A stretch of 64,000 nt of DNA, taken from Arthrobacter sp. ok362. GTDB lineage: Bacteria; Actinomycetota; Actinomycetes; Actinomycetales; Micrococcaceae. Of the stretch, positions 43,316 to 50,342 are shown piece after piece (the first letter of the stretch is position 1; every line of letters begins with the position of its first letter). Location of the stretch: positions 300,822-364,821 of the forward strand of contig NZ_FNGC01000001.1 of the NCBI RefSeq assembly GCF_900102785.1, written 5' to 3'. Position numbers and translations under genes: made by a program. Below the pieces are notes generated by a model. The model had not been told where the DNA came from, did not search any database, and saw nothing but the letters and a program-made list of their open reading frames with translations.

Positions 43316-43894
43316 GTGGACATTCAACGGCAGATTCCTGCGTCTTTCGACCGCGTGCAGCGGAACCAGTATGGCTACAACGCCAGGCAGGTCGACGATT
43401 TCCTGCAGCGCGCCCGGGTGTCATTTGAAGCTCCGTCCTCGGCCGCCCGCGCAATCAAGAGCTCTGACGTCCGCGCCGTGTCCTTCGATCCCGTGAAGGG
43501 CGGCTACACTGCGGCCGGCGTGGACGCCGCGCTGGACCGGCTCGAAGACGCCTTGGCCCGGCGGGAGCGCGATGAGCTGGTTGCCGAACGCGGCGAGGAA
43601 GCCTGGCTCCGTGAAATCGGCCGGCTCGCGGGCGTCCTGCGCGGACGCCTGCATCGCCCGGACGGCCAGCGCTTCCGCCGCCCGTCCAAGCCCAAGGCCC
43701 GCAGCTACAACACCACCGACGTTGACGATTTGTGCCAGGAGCTGATCAGCTACCTCGAGGAAGACCAGCCGCTGAGCGTGGACAACGTCCGGCGTGCCGT
43801 ATTCCGCCCCGCTGTGGGCCGGGAGGGCTACGAGGAAAGCCAGGTCGACGCGTTCCTGGAGCGCGCCGTCGAGCTCATGGCGGCCATCGACTAA
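43316..43894 (+). CDS. DivIVA-domain-like protein with four repeated motifs
   Basis: A 192-aa protein. The DivIVA membrane-targeting motif (aromatic-N/T-x3-VD-x-L) appears four times: YGYNARQVDDFLQRA, GYTAAGVDAALDRL, SYNTTDVDDLCQELISYL and GYEESQVDAFLERAVEL. Each is preceded by a short F-R/D-P-like strand, as in SFDPVKGGY and VFRPAVGREGY. Unlike cell-division DivIVA there is no long coiled coil. The GTG at 43316 (VDIQRQIPASFDRVQRNQYG) is preferred. It follows cdsA closely and may act at the pole or septum; this is inference. Confidence 0.7.
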   Translation: MDIQRQIPASFDRVQRNQYGYNARQVDDFLQRARVSFEAPSSAARAIKSSDVRAVSFDPVKGGYTAAGVDAALDRLEDALARRERDELVAERGEEAWLREIGRLAGVLRGRLHRPDGQRFRRPSKPKARSYNTTDVDDLCQELISYLEEDQPLSVDNVRRAVFRPAVGREGYEESQVDAFLERAVELMAAID

Positions 43895-43911
43895 GCACGC
43901 CCGACGCCGGG

Positions 43912-45387
43912 TCACCGTTCCGTCGCGAGCGGCCGTTCCGGGGTGTGCAGCCGGGTCATGATGCGCGTCATGGTCCGCGGCACGCGGCCCCGCGTGGCCC
44001 GGGAGATCAGGACCGTGACGGCGAACGCCGTCGGAACCGTCCAGGCGGCGGGCTGCGCCAGCCACGACGGCGTTTGGGCAGCGCCCAGCACCGAGCCGGC
44101 CACCATCGCGCTGCCGCAGAGCACGCCGCCGGTTGCCATGCCGGCGATTGCCCCGGCGTCCGTCAGTCCCCGCCACCAGATGCCCAGCAGCAGGACCGGG
44201 CAGATGGTGGACGCGGTAAAGGCAAACACGAGCCCCACGCTGCCGGCCAGCGCCAGCGATTCGGTCATCGACGCGATTCCCAGCGGGACTATGGCCGAGA
44301 TCAGCGCCGCCAGCCGGAAGCCCCCGACACTGCCGCCGAACACGTCCTGGCTGATCACGCCCGCCAGGGAGACCACCAGGCCGGATGTCGTCGACAGGAA
44401 CGCCGCAAACGCCCCGGCCACCACGAGCGCCGTCAGCAGGTCGCCGGCCATCCCGCCGATCATCCGGCCGGGCAGCAGCAGCACCAGCGCATCGGCCTGG
44501 CCGCTCTGGGCAAGGGCGGGGGCAAACATGCGGCCGAGCATGCCATACGCCGTCGGGAACAGGTAGAAGACCGAGAGCAGGCCCAGGACAATCAGGGTGG
44601 TCCGCCGGGCGGACTGGCCGTCCGGATTGGTATAGAAACGGACCAGCACGTGCGGGAGACCGAGTGTTCCAAAGAGCAGGGCCACGAGCAGCGATATGAT
44701 CTGATACGGGCCCGCGGGGGCCAGCGCCGTCGGATTGGCTGTACTGGTCGGCGGCGACTCCGACGCAGCATATTCGCCGCCGCCCAGCACAAACAGCAGG
44801 AACACGATTGGCATCGCCAGCGCGGTCAGCTTGAGCCAGTACTGGAACGCCTGGACGAACGTAATGGAACGCATCCCGCCCGCCACCACAGTGATGCAGA
44901 CGACCCCGACCACCGCCACCGGGCCTACCCAGGCCGGCAGGCCCGTGGTGATCCGGATTGCCAGGGCCGCGCCGTGGAGCTGCGGGACGATGTAGAGCCA
45001 GCCGACCAGGACTACCACCAGGCTTGTGACGCGGCGGACGGCACGCGAATCGAGGCGCGCCTCGGTGAAATCGGGAATCGTGTAGGCGCCGGAGCGGCGC
45101 AGGGGAGCGGCGACGAACAGGAGCAGCATCAGGAAGCCGGCCGTGTAACCCACCGGATACCACAGGGCATCAGTGCCGGAGAGCAGGATCAGTCCGGCGA
45201 CACCAAGGAAACTCGCGGCGGAGAGGTACTCGCCGCCGATCGCCGAGGCATTCCACCACGGCTTGACCGTCCGGGAAGCCACGTAGAAGTCCCCGGTGGT
45301 GCGGGAGACCCGCAACCCGTAGAAACCGATGACGGCCGTGGCGAGCGAGACCGCGGCGAACGCCGCCACCCCGACGACGGGGTTCAC
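43912..45387 (-). CDS. Sodium/solute symporter, cation-acetate (ActP) type
   Basis: A 491-aa protein with about thirteen membrane helices. DFYVASRTVKPWWNASAIGGEYLSAASFLGVAGLIL and LPHVLVRFYTNPDGQSARRTTL are the hallmarks of the acetate/monocarboxylate permeases in the SSS family. Start GTG at 45387. Downstream partner of the small membrane protein at 45428-45805 and the LytTR regulator at 45802-46521, all on the minus strand. Its paralogue lies at 52156-53772. Acetate or pyruvate is the likely substrate. Confidence 0.85.
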   Translation of the reverse strand: MNPVVGVAAFAAVSLATAVIGFYGLRVSRTTGDFYVASRTVKPWWNASAIGGEYLSAASFLGVAGLILLSGTDALWYPVGYTAGFLMLLLFVAAPLRRSGAYTIPDFTEARLDSRAVRRVTSLVVVLVGWLYIVPQLHGAALAIRITTGLPAWVGPVAVVGVVCITVVAGGMRSITFVQAFQYWLKLTALAMPIVFLLFVLGGGEYAASESPPTSTANPTALAPAGPYQIISLLVALLFGTLGLPHVLVRFYTNPDGQSARRTTLIVLGLLSVFYLFPTAYGMLGRMFAPALAQSGQADALVLLLPGRMIGGMAGDLLTALVVAGAFAAFLSTTSGLVVSLAGVISQDVFGGSVGGFRLAALISAIVPLGIASMTESLALAGSVGLVFAFTASTICPVLLLGIWWRGLTDAGAIAGMATGGVLCGSAMVAGSVLGAAQTPSWLAQPAAWTVPTAFAVTVLISRATRGRVPRTMTRIMTRLHTPERPLATER

Positions 45388-45427
45388 GTTCCGCTCACCC
45401 GGGACGTCAGCTGTCCGGTCTTGTCCC

Positions 45428-45805
45428 TCACTTGTCGCCGGCGAGGTCCCGGTAGCGGGCCTCGTTCCTGGCGGCGGTCCGCACGTACAGCCAGGCGCTG
45501 AGACCGATCACAGGATAGATTCCGGCACCCAGCAGGACCCAGTCGAAAGGCAAACCGGCAATGGTGGAGTCCGACAGACCCGGGACCAGCCAGAGCATGA
45601 GCGGGAAGGCGAGCAGAATCAGCAGGAAACCCAGGCCCACCACGAGGCCCAGCCGGAGCTGGGACCGGATGAGTGAGCGGACGAACAACGCTCCGGCATC
45701 GGATTCCTCGGCCACCACGTGCGGGGCCGCCGCGGAGCGGCCGCCGGTCAGGCCGGCGCCGTTTGGCGTGACGTTGCGTGGCGCCGTGACCCGGACCCGC
45801 GTCAT
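45428..45805 (-). CDS. Small two-helix membrane protein, DUF485-like partner of the symporter
   Basis: A 125-aa protein with a ~45-residue soluble N-terminus and two membrane helices (LGLVVGLGFLLILLAFPLMLWLVPG and GLPFDWVLLGAGIYPVIGLSAWLYV). The C-terminus ARNEARYRDLAGDK is cytoplasmic. Its architecture and place match the DUF485 proteins encoded with ActP transporters, as does its analogue at 51779. Its ATG overlaps the stop of the response regulator (ATGA), so the regulator and transporter genes form a coupled operon. Confidence 0.7.
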   Translation of the reverse strand: MTRVRVTAPRNVTPNGAGLTGGRSAAAPHVVAEESDAGALFVRSLIRSQLRLGLVVGLGFLLILLAFPLMLWLVPGLSDSTIAGLPFDWVLLGAGIYPVIGLSAWLYVRTAARNEARYRDLAGDK

Positions 45806-46521
45806 GCCTGCGGCCGGATACGGCTTGCTTCGAACTTTTCCCGGACCGCCGGCAGGTGCCGGCGGCTGATGGGCAGTTCGGCTCCGGCCACGGTCACGCT
45901 GGGCCGCGCCGCGGCAAGCTTCATGTGGCTGATGTGGCTCAGCGCGGTCAGGTAGGAGCGGTGGATGCGGAGGAAACCGGCGTCGGCCCACTGCTGTTCG
46001 AGGTCGGCCAGCGGAACCCTGATGAGGTAGCTCGCCTCCGCAGTGTGCAGCCGGGCGTAGTCGCCCTGCGCCTGGACGTGCGTGACGTCTTCGCGCCGGA
46101 TCATCTTGGTGGTCCCGCCCAGGTCCACGGTGATCATTTCAGGCGCGGGGGCACCGTCCTTGAGCAGTTCGCTGATGCGGCCGATCGATTTCGCCAGACG
46201 TTCGGCGCGGACGGGCTTGAGGAGGTAGTCCACGGCCGCGAGCTCGAAGGCCTCCAGCGCGCAGTCCTCGTCCGCGGTCACGAAGACCACGGCGGGAGGG
46301 CGGGCGCTGCGGGCAATGACCCGGGCTATGTCCAGCCCTGACAGCGCCGGCATGTGGATGTCGAGGAAGACGGCGTCGACTACTTCGGCCTCGAGCGCCC
46401 GGAGGGCCTCGGCGCCGGAGGAGGCACGGTGAATGGCGCCGATCCGGTCATCCTTGCCGAGCAGGAAGGCCAGTTCCTCGACGGCGGGGAGCTCGTCGTC
46501 GGCGACGAGGACGTTAATCAT
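45802..46521 (-). CDS. LytTR-type response regulator
   Basis: A 239-aa protein: receiver domain (acidic pocket VADDE, phospho-Asp54 in VFLDIHMP, Lys in DYLLKPVRAERL) and a C-terminal LytTR DNA-binding domain (REDVTHVQAQGDYARLHTAEASYLIRVPLADLEQQW..FLRIHRSYLTAL). Such regulators, with LytS kinases, often sense extracellular pyruvate or acetate and control transporter genes. Its likely kinase at 50343-51560 is on the same strand, but 3.8 kb away. TAGGCT at 46528-46533 lies exactly 6 nt before the ATG: the gene may have a leaderless mRNA of its own. Confidence 0.87.
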   Translation of the reverse strand: MINVLVADDELPAVEELAFLLGKDDRIGAIHRASSGAEALRALEAEVVDAVFLDIHMPALSGLDIARVIARSARPPAVVFVTADEDCALEAFELAAVDYLLKPVRAERLAKSIGRISELLKDGAPAPEMITVDLGGTTKMIRREDVTHVQAQGDYARLHTAEASYLIRVPLADLEQQWADAGFLRIHRSYLTALSHISHMKLAAARPSVTVAGAELPISRRHLPAVREKFEASRIRPQA

Positions 46522-46714
46522 GGCTCTAGCCTACTGCCGCAGCCATTTTGTCCGGATCACGCGGCTGGCGCAGCGACCTGTCACTCTCGAAGCTGATTCG
46601 AGCAGCACTGCTTGCTGGCCGAACCGGGTTCCGGCCGTCAGTCGACATTTACAGCCCAGATTGCTGATCCGGTACACAATTGCATGAATACACGCTTGGA
46701 TGTACTTTGAGCTC

Positions 46715-47041
46715 ATGGAAACCCTCACGCACGCCCCGGTGCTGGCCCGGTTCGGCTACGCGGTTTCGGATCCGACCCGGGCCCGGATTCTCTTGGCGCT
46801 GGCCACCGAATCTGCCTACCCGTCCGATCTGGCTGATTCCCTCGGGGTCTCACGTCAGAGCATGTCCAATCACCTGACCTGTCTTCGCGGCTGCGGCCTG
46901 GTGGTGGCTGTTCCGGATGGCCGGCGGAGCCGGTACGAACTCGCCGACGCCCGGCTGGGCCACGCCATCACGGACCTGCTCGGCGTGGTGCTGGACGTTG
47001 ACCCGGCCTGCTGCGCACCTGACGGGACGTGCCTGGTATGA
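46715..47041 (+). CDS. ArsR/SmtB metal sensor, CmtR-like (Cd/Pb type)
   Basis: A 108-aa winged-helix repressor. FGYAVSDPTRARILLALATESAYPSDLADSLGVSRQSMSNHLTCLRGCGLVVAVPDGRRSRYELAD follows mycobacterial CmtR closely. Cys56 and Cys60 (HLTCLRGC) match the CmtR metal ligands in the recognition helix, and the C-terminus adds Cys99, Cys100 and Cys106 (ACCAPDGTC). It should release DNA on binding Cd, Pb or a similar soft metal. An ATG at 46700 is an alternative start. Its stop overlaps the ATG of the exporter gene (ATGA). Confidence 0.85.
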   Translation: METLTHAPVLARFGYAVSDPTRARILLALATESAYPSDLADSLGVSRQSMSNHLTCLRGCGLVVAVPDGRRSRYELADARLGHAITDLLGVVLDVDPACCAPDGTCLV

Positions 47042-47886
47042 CCACGGCACTCCAGCCCGCACCCGCCGCCTCCCGGCGCGCCGTGCTGAGTCGGCGGATC
47101 CGGTTGTTCGCCGCCGCGACCATCACCTACAACATTATTGAAGCCGTCGTTGCGCTCTGGGCCGGGAATGTCGCGGACTCCTCAGCACTGATCGGTTTCG
47201 GTCTCGACTCGGTGATCGAGGTCGCGTCCGCGGTCGCTCTGTCCTGGCAGTTTTCCGCCACGGACCCTGAACGGCGCGAACACCTGACCCTGCGGATCAT
47301 CGCGCTCTCCTTCTTCGCCCTCGCCGCGTTCGTCACGGTGGACTCGGTCCGGTCCCTGACCGGCGGCGGCGAAGCGCAGCCCTCGACACCGGGCATCGTG
47401 ATCGCGGCCCTGAGCCTGGCCATCATGCCGGTCCTGTCCCGGCTTCAGCGCCGGGCCGGACGGGAACTCGGATCCAAGACCGCGGTTGCAGATTCCAAGC
47501 AGACCCTGCTGTGCACGTACCTCTCCGCGGTCCTGCTGGTGGGACTGGTGGTGAACAGCACGCTGGGCTGGTGGTGGGCCGACGCCGCCGCAGCCCTGGT
47601 CATCGCCGGGATCGCCGTCCGGGAAGGCGTCAACGCCTGGCGCGGCGACGTCTGCTGCACCGTCCCGCACAGCCACGATGCCCACGGTGCCGCAACGGAC
47701 GGTTGCTGCGCCGCACCTGAAATGGGCGCGGGCGGGAACCACGACGGCGGCCGGGCCGGTTCGGACGCCCCCTTATCACCGAAGCGGGACGCCGATGCGG
47801 CCGAGGCTACCGGCTGCTGCGAAGGCTGCGCCGCCAGTCCTGAACCGCAGCCCGTCGGCCTGTCCCTGGGCCCCAGGAACCGCTGA
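47038..47886 (+). CDS. Cation diffusion facilitator-type metal exporter
   Basis: A 282-aa membrane protein with five to six helices. NIIEAVVALWAGNVADSSALIGFGLDSVIEVASAVALSWQFS and ADSKQTLLCTYLSAVLLVGLVVNSTLGWWWADAAAALVIAGIAVREGVNAWRGDVCC carry the paired Asp-containing sites of CDF transporters. The last ~80 residues are a soluble Cys/His-rich tail (several CC pairs plus HSHDAHG), able to bind metal. Operon with the CmtR-like sensor by a 4-bp overlap. Probably pumps Cd/Zn/Pb-type ions out of the cell. Confidence 0.85.
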   Translation: MTTALQPAPAASRRAVLSRRIRLFAAATITYNIIEAVVALWAGNVADSSALIGFGLDSVIEVASAVALSWQFSATDPERREHLTLRIIALSFFALAAFVTVDSVRSLTGGGEAQPSTPGIVIAALSLAIMPVLSRLQRRAGRELGSKTAVADSKQTLLCTYLSAVLLVGLVVNSTLGWWWADAAAALVIAGIAVREGVNAWRGDVCCTVPHSHDAHGAATDGCCAAPEMGAGGNHDGGRAGSDAPLSPKRDADAAEATGCCEGCAASPEPQPVGLSLGPRNR

Positions 47887-47889
47887 GCC

Positions 47890-48204
47890 ATGGACTACGA
47901 ACTGCGCACCATCCCGGGCTGCCCGAACAGCGGCCCGGCCCTGGAAGTGTTCCGTCAAGCCCTGGCAGCCGAAGGACAAGACACCGGACGCGTAACGGTC
48001 CGTGAGGTAACGTCCGAGGACGAGGCCGAGGCGCTGCGGTTCCACGGTTCACCGTCGTTCATCGCGGACGGACGGGACTTGTTTCCTGCCGAGTCCGCAC
48101 CTGCCCTGAGCTGCCGCGTGTATCCCTCGGAGGACAGGATGGCCGGGCTTCCCTCCGCCGAATTGTTGCGCACCGCCGTGCGTGGCGTCGCCTCAGACGC
48201 ATGA
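47890..48204 (+). CDS. Thioredoxin-like protein of heavy-metal clusters
   Basis: A 104-aa protein, MDYELRTIPGCPNSGPALEVFRQALAAEG, with a single Cys in the active-site turn (GCPNSG), the cis-Pro region HGSPSFIADGRDLF and a further Cys in ALSCRVYP. Related proteins occur next to mercury and cadmium resistance genes, and some relatives are selenoproteins at the Cys position. It begins 3 bp after the exporter stop, so it belongs to the same operon. A redox or metal-transfer role is inference. Confidence 0.7.
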   Translation: MDYELRTIPGCPNSGPALEVFRQALAAEGQDTGRVTVREVTSEDEAEALRFHGSPSFIADGRDLFPAESAPALSCRVYPSEDRMAGLPSAELLRTAVRGVASDA

Positions 48205-48280
48205 GCGATCGGGGCAGTCCGTGCTGGACTGCCCCGCCGGTCAGCATGTCTTGGCCCCGACACTCACAGTGGAGGTACCT

Positions 48281-48409
48281 ATGAGCGGACATGGCCACGG
48301 CCACGTCCCGGGCCTGTGGATTACCGCCGTCATGCTCTTTTGGCGGCTGATCCCGCTACGAAACGAGCCTCTCCGCAACGCTGTTATGGCCCAATCAAGG
48401 ACACCGTAG
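48281..48409 (+). CDS. Possible 42-aa His-rich single-helix protein
   Basis: MSGHGHGHVPGLWITAVMLF is followed by WRLIPLRNEPLRNAVMAQSRTP. It has a perfect GGAGG five bases before the ATG, a HGHGH metal-binding-like start and one short membrane helix. It directly follows the metal-export operon. Too short to be sure; it might be the start of a lost longer gene. Confidence 0.35.
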   Translation: MSGHGHGHVPGLWITAVMLFWRLIPLRNEPLRNAVMAQSRTP

Positions 48410-48644
48410 GACCGCAAGCACCCGGCGCCCGTCCAGCAGAACGCCTAAGAGAACGGCTCCCAGCGCCCGCGGCGTTTGGTGCCGGCGACTTCGGTCAAAA
48501 TGACGGTTGGTGCAGACGACTTCGAACGCTTCGGTGTCCGGAGTCGCCTGATCCGCCCCGTAAGTCCGCAGGACCCAGTGGAGGCGACTGCGACCCTTTG
48601 CCCAAACCCGTGCCCTGGCCGGGCGTCGCCCCGATTTACTCCCT
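48410..48644. other. Stretch without recognisable gene
   Basis: About 235 bp between the small His-rich ORF and the next gene. Open frames on both strands lack codon bias and any motif. Probably decayed sequence at the edge of the metal island. Confidence 0.5.
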
Positions 48645-48884
48645 TTACGCGGAGTCTTCTGGATCCTCGTTATTAGCGATCTCCTCAACCCAGTCGAGGA
48701 TCTCATCTGGATAGAACAGGCCCGGTTGAGTGTCATCTTCGCCCGCCTGTTTCACCGCTACCGGGCCTCCTACAGCGGCGACCTCATTCGCCACTCTCTC
48801 CGGCACGGCGGCGCCGTTGTTGGCGATCAGCCACTCTCGCGTTGCAGGCTGTAGTTTTGACCACCACTGCTCGTTGCTCATCAT
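48645..48884 (-). CDS. Small acidic hypothetical protein
   Basis: A 79-aa protein, MMSNEQWWSKLQPATREWLIANNG, acidic at the C-terminus (YPDEILDWVEEIANNEDPEDSA). No known domain. The start ATG overlaps the TGA of the upstream gene (TGATG at 48882-48886), indicating translational coupling; this supports both being real. It might be the antitoxin-like or partner component of that gene; not shown. Confidence 0.5.
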   Translation of the reverse strand: MMSNEQWWSKLQPATREWLIANNGAAVPERVANEVAAVGGPVAVKQAGEDDTQPGLFYPDEILDWVEEIANNEDPEDSA

Positions 48885-49420
48885 CAAAGTGTGCGATTCT
48901 CCGCCGTGGAACGGAAGCCAGAGACCCATGACCCAAACTGACTGGGTGGCGGCCGTCCTGCGTCGCAAATGGACCGCTGTAGCAGGACGTCGTTCGCCGG
49001 ATTTGGGCCAATCACCGCTGCAAGCTGGACGGAGAATCCGTCGAACGCATCAGGAACAGGCAGTTGGCTTAGCCATTCCCTGGCGTCGTCCACGGACGTG
49101 AAATATCCGTGGGGACAATCCTGAGCCCGCAGCAAGGCCGCGGCCATCACCCGGTCAACGACGGTGGCCCCGACCAGCGCCACAGCGGACACGAAACGCT
49201 GCCCCAACAGCGTCACCCTGGCCCCGGGACTCATGCACACGTCCGTAATCTCGACCACCATCGGCTGCAGACTGGTACTTGTCACGGCCTGCACGGCCGC
49301 GACGACGGATTCAGCGTCAGCGGCAGAGACCGTGGTGCCCGGCGTCCATCTCAGGTGGAATGTGCCTTCCGCATCCACGTCCAACGTTGTATTTGCGCAG
49401 GTCAGTGCGATTTCGACCAT
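48884..49420 (-). CDS. STAS-like hypothetical protein
   Basis: A 178-aa protein. The first ~120 residues (VEIALTCANTTLDVDAEGTFHLRWTPG ... MVVEITDVCMSPGARVTLLGQRFVSAVALVGATVVDRVMAAALL ... PHGYFTSVDDAREWL) show the alternating strand/helix pattern of STAS/SpoIIAA-like proteins common in Arthrobacter. The last ~45 residues have no such pattern and may be a read-on tail. AGGGGGA precedes the ATG at 49420. Function unknown; proteins of this type often come in families in soil actinobacteria. Confidence 0.6.
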   Translation of the reverse strand: MVEIALTCANTTLDVDAEGTFHLRWTPGTTVSAADAESVVAAVQAVTSTSLQPMVVEITDVCMSPGARVTLLGQRFVSAVALVGATVVDRVMAAALLRAQDCPHGYFTSVDDAREWLSQLPVPDAFDGFSVQLAAVIGPNPANDVLLQRSICDAGRPPPSQFGSWVSGFRSTAENRTL

Positions 49421-49767
49421 GGATCCCCCTGTATCTTTTGACGAGGGTATCCCAATACGCCATATGAAGGTGACGATCTAATCCTCTCGCGGTCCTGCGC
49501 CGCAGGGATCACGTCCACCGCTCCCAGTAGTTGTCTGCGGCTTGAAGAAATCTCCGCCTGCTGGTCCTTTCCCCGAACAGGGGGCAGCTGGCTGGAGATC
49601 CTAAGGGGCCGGAAGCCTCGTTGTCTGGAGCGAAGGTGATTGCTAGCAGACGGCCGATAATCCCTCTCACCCGCCATGGCCGGAGCGGCGCGGCCTTCGG
49701 AGGCCATAAACAAGACCTCAGCATCAGCAGCCGAGAGTATGCCGATGACGACCCGTGCAAGCTTCAC
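49402..49767 (-). other. Doubtful ORF, possibly decayed gene
   Basis: A GTG start at 49767 behind AGGA gives KLARVVIGILSAADAEVLFMASEGRAAPAMAGER, which looks protein-like. After residue ~40 the sequence becomes Arg/Ser-rich without coding character, and coding-like sequence seems to move to another frame (LLAITFAPDNEASG). A frameshifted remnant is possible. The rest of 49421-49858 holds nothing else I can identify, apart from a 7-bp hairpin near 49790. Confidence 0.25.
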
Positions 49768-49858
49768 TCTGTCCTGGCCGGGCGGGCCAGGGATGACTTT
49801 CTCCCGGGCGGATTCCGCGGGTGCGTGCCCGGCCCCGGCGCTTGGGTGCAGGGGCTGA

Positions 49859-50161
49859 TTAGCCCTCGCACTCGATGCAGTAGGCGTGGCCGTTCTTCTG
49901 GCGGGCGAGCTGGGAGCGGTGCCGGACGAGGAAACAGGAATAGCAGGTGAACTCGTCCGCTGCCTGCGGGATCACCTGGATGATCAGTTCCTCACCGGAG
50001 AGGTCCGCGCCGGGCAGTTCCACCCCGTCCACGGTGTCGGCTTCGTCGAGCTCGAGCACGACGCTGCGCGCGTCGGGGCTGTTCGCGGACTTCAGGGCTT
50101 CGAGGGAGGCGTTGCGGGATTCCGCGACGTCGGGCCGAACTTCGTCATAATCGGTTGCCAC
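49859..50161 (-). CDS. DUF4193 family zinc-ribbon protein
   Basis: A 100-aa protein, MATDYDEVRPDVAESRNASLEALKSANSPDARSVVLELDEAD, with an acidic N-terminal half and a C-terminal zinc ribbon (FTCYSCFLVRHRSQLARQKNGHAYCIECEG; CxxC twice). DUF4193 proteins are small, conserved and specific to actinobacteria; their role is unknown, with the ribbon hinting at nucleic-acid or protein binding. Stand-alone gene. Confidence 0.85.
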   Translation of the reverse strand: MATDYDEVRPDVAESRNASLEALKSANSPDARSVVLELDEADTVDGVELPGADLSGEELIIQVIPQAADEFTCYSCFLVRHRSQLARQKNGHAYCIECEG

Positions 50162-50342
50162 GGTGTTGCTGCTCTTTTCTCTGGTTGACGCATCAGGCGC
50201 ACAGTAGAACGCCCGGGCCGGGCATTTTGTGCCCGCCGGTGACGTGCATCCATTATTTTGGATCCACGCCAGGGATGAATTGGGAAACTCTTGAGGATGA
50301 CAGTCAGGGGTCGGAGTCGGGCGTCGGCGTCCGGCGCCGGAG

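Noticed and set aside
48395..48736. 113-aa minus-strand ORF
   Set aside because: Arg-rich without recognisable motif, overlapping the better-supported 79-aa gene; probably not coding.
46522..49858. Integrative element carrying the metal genes
   Set aside because: No integrase, transposase, direct repeats or tRNA at the borders; kept only as a gene-order observation.
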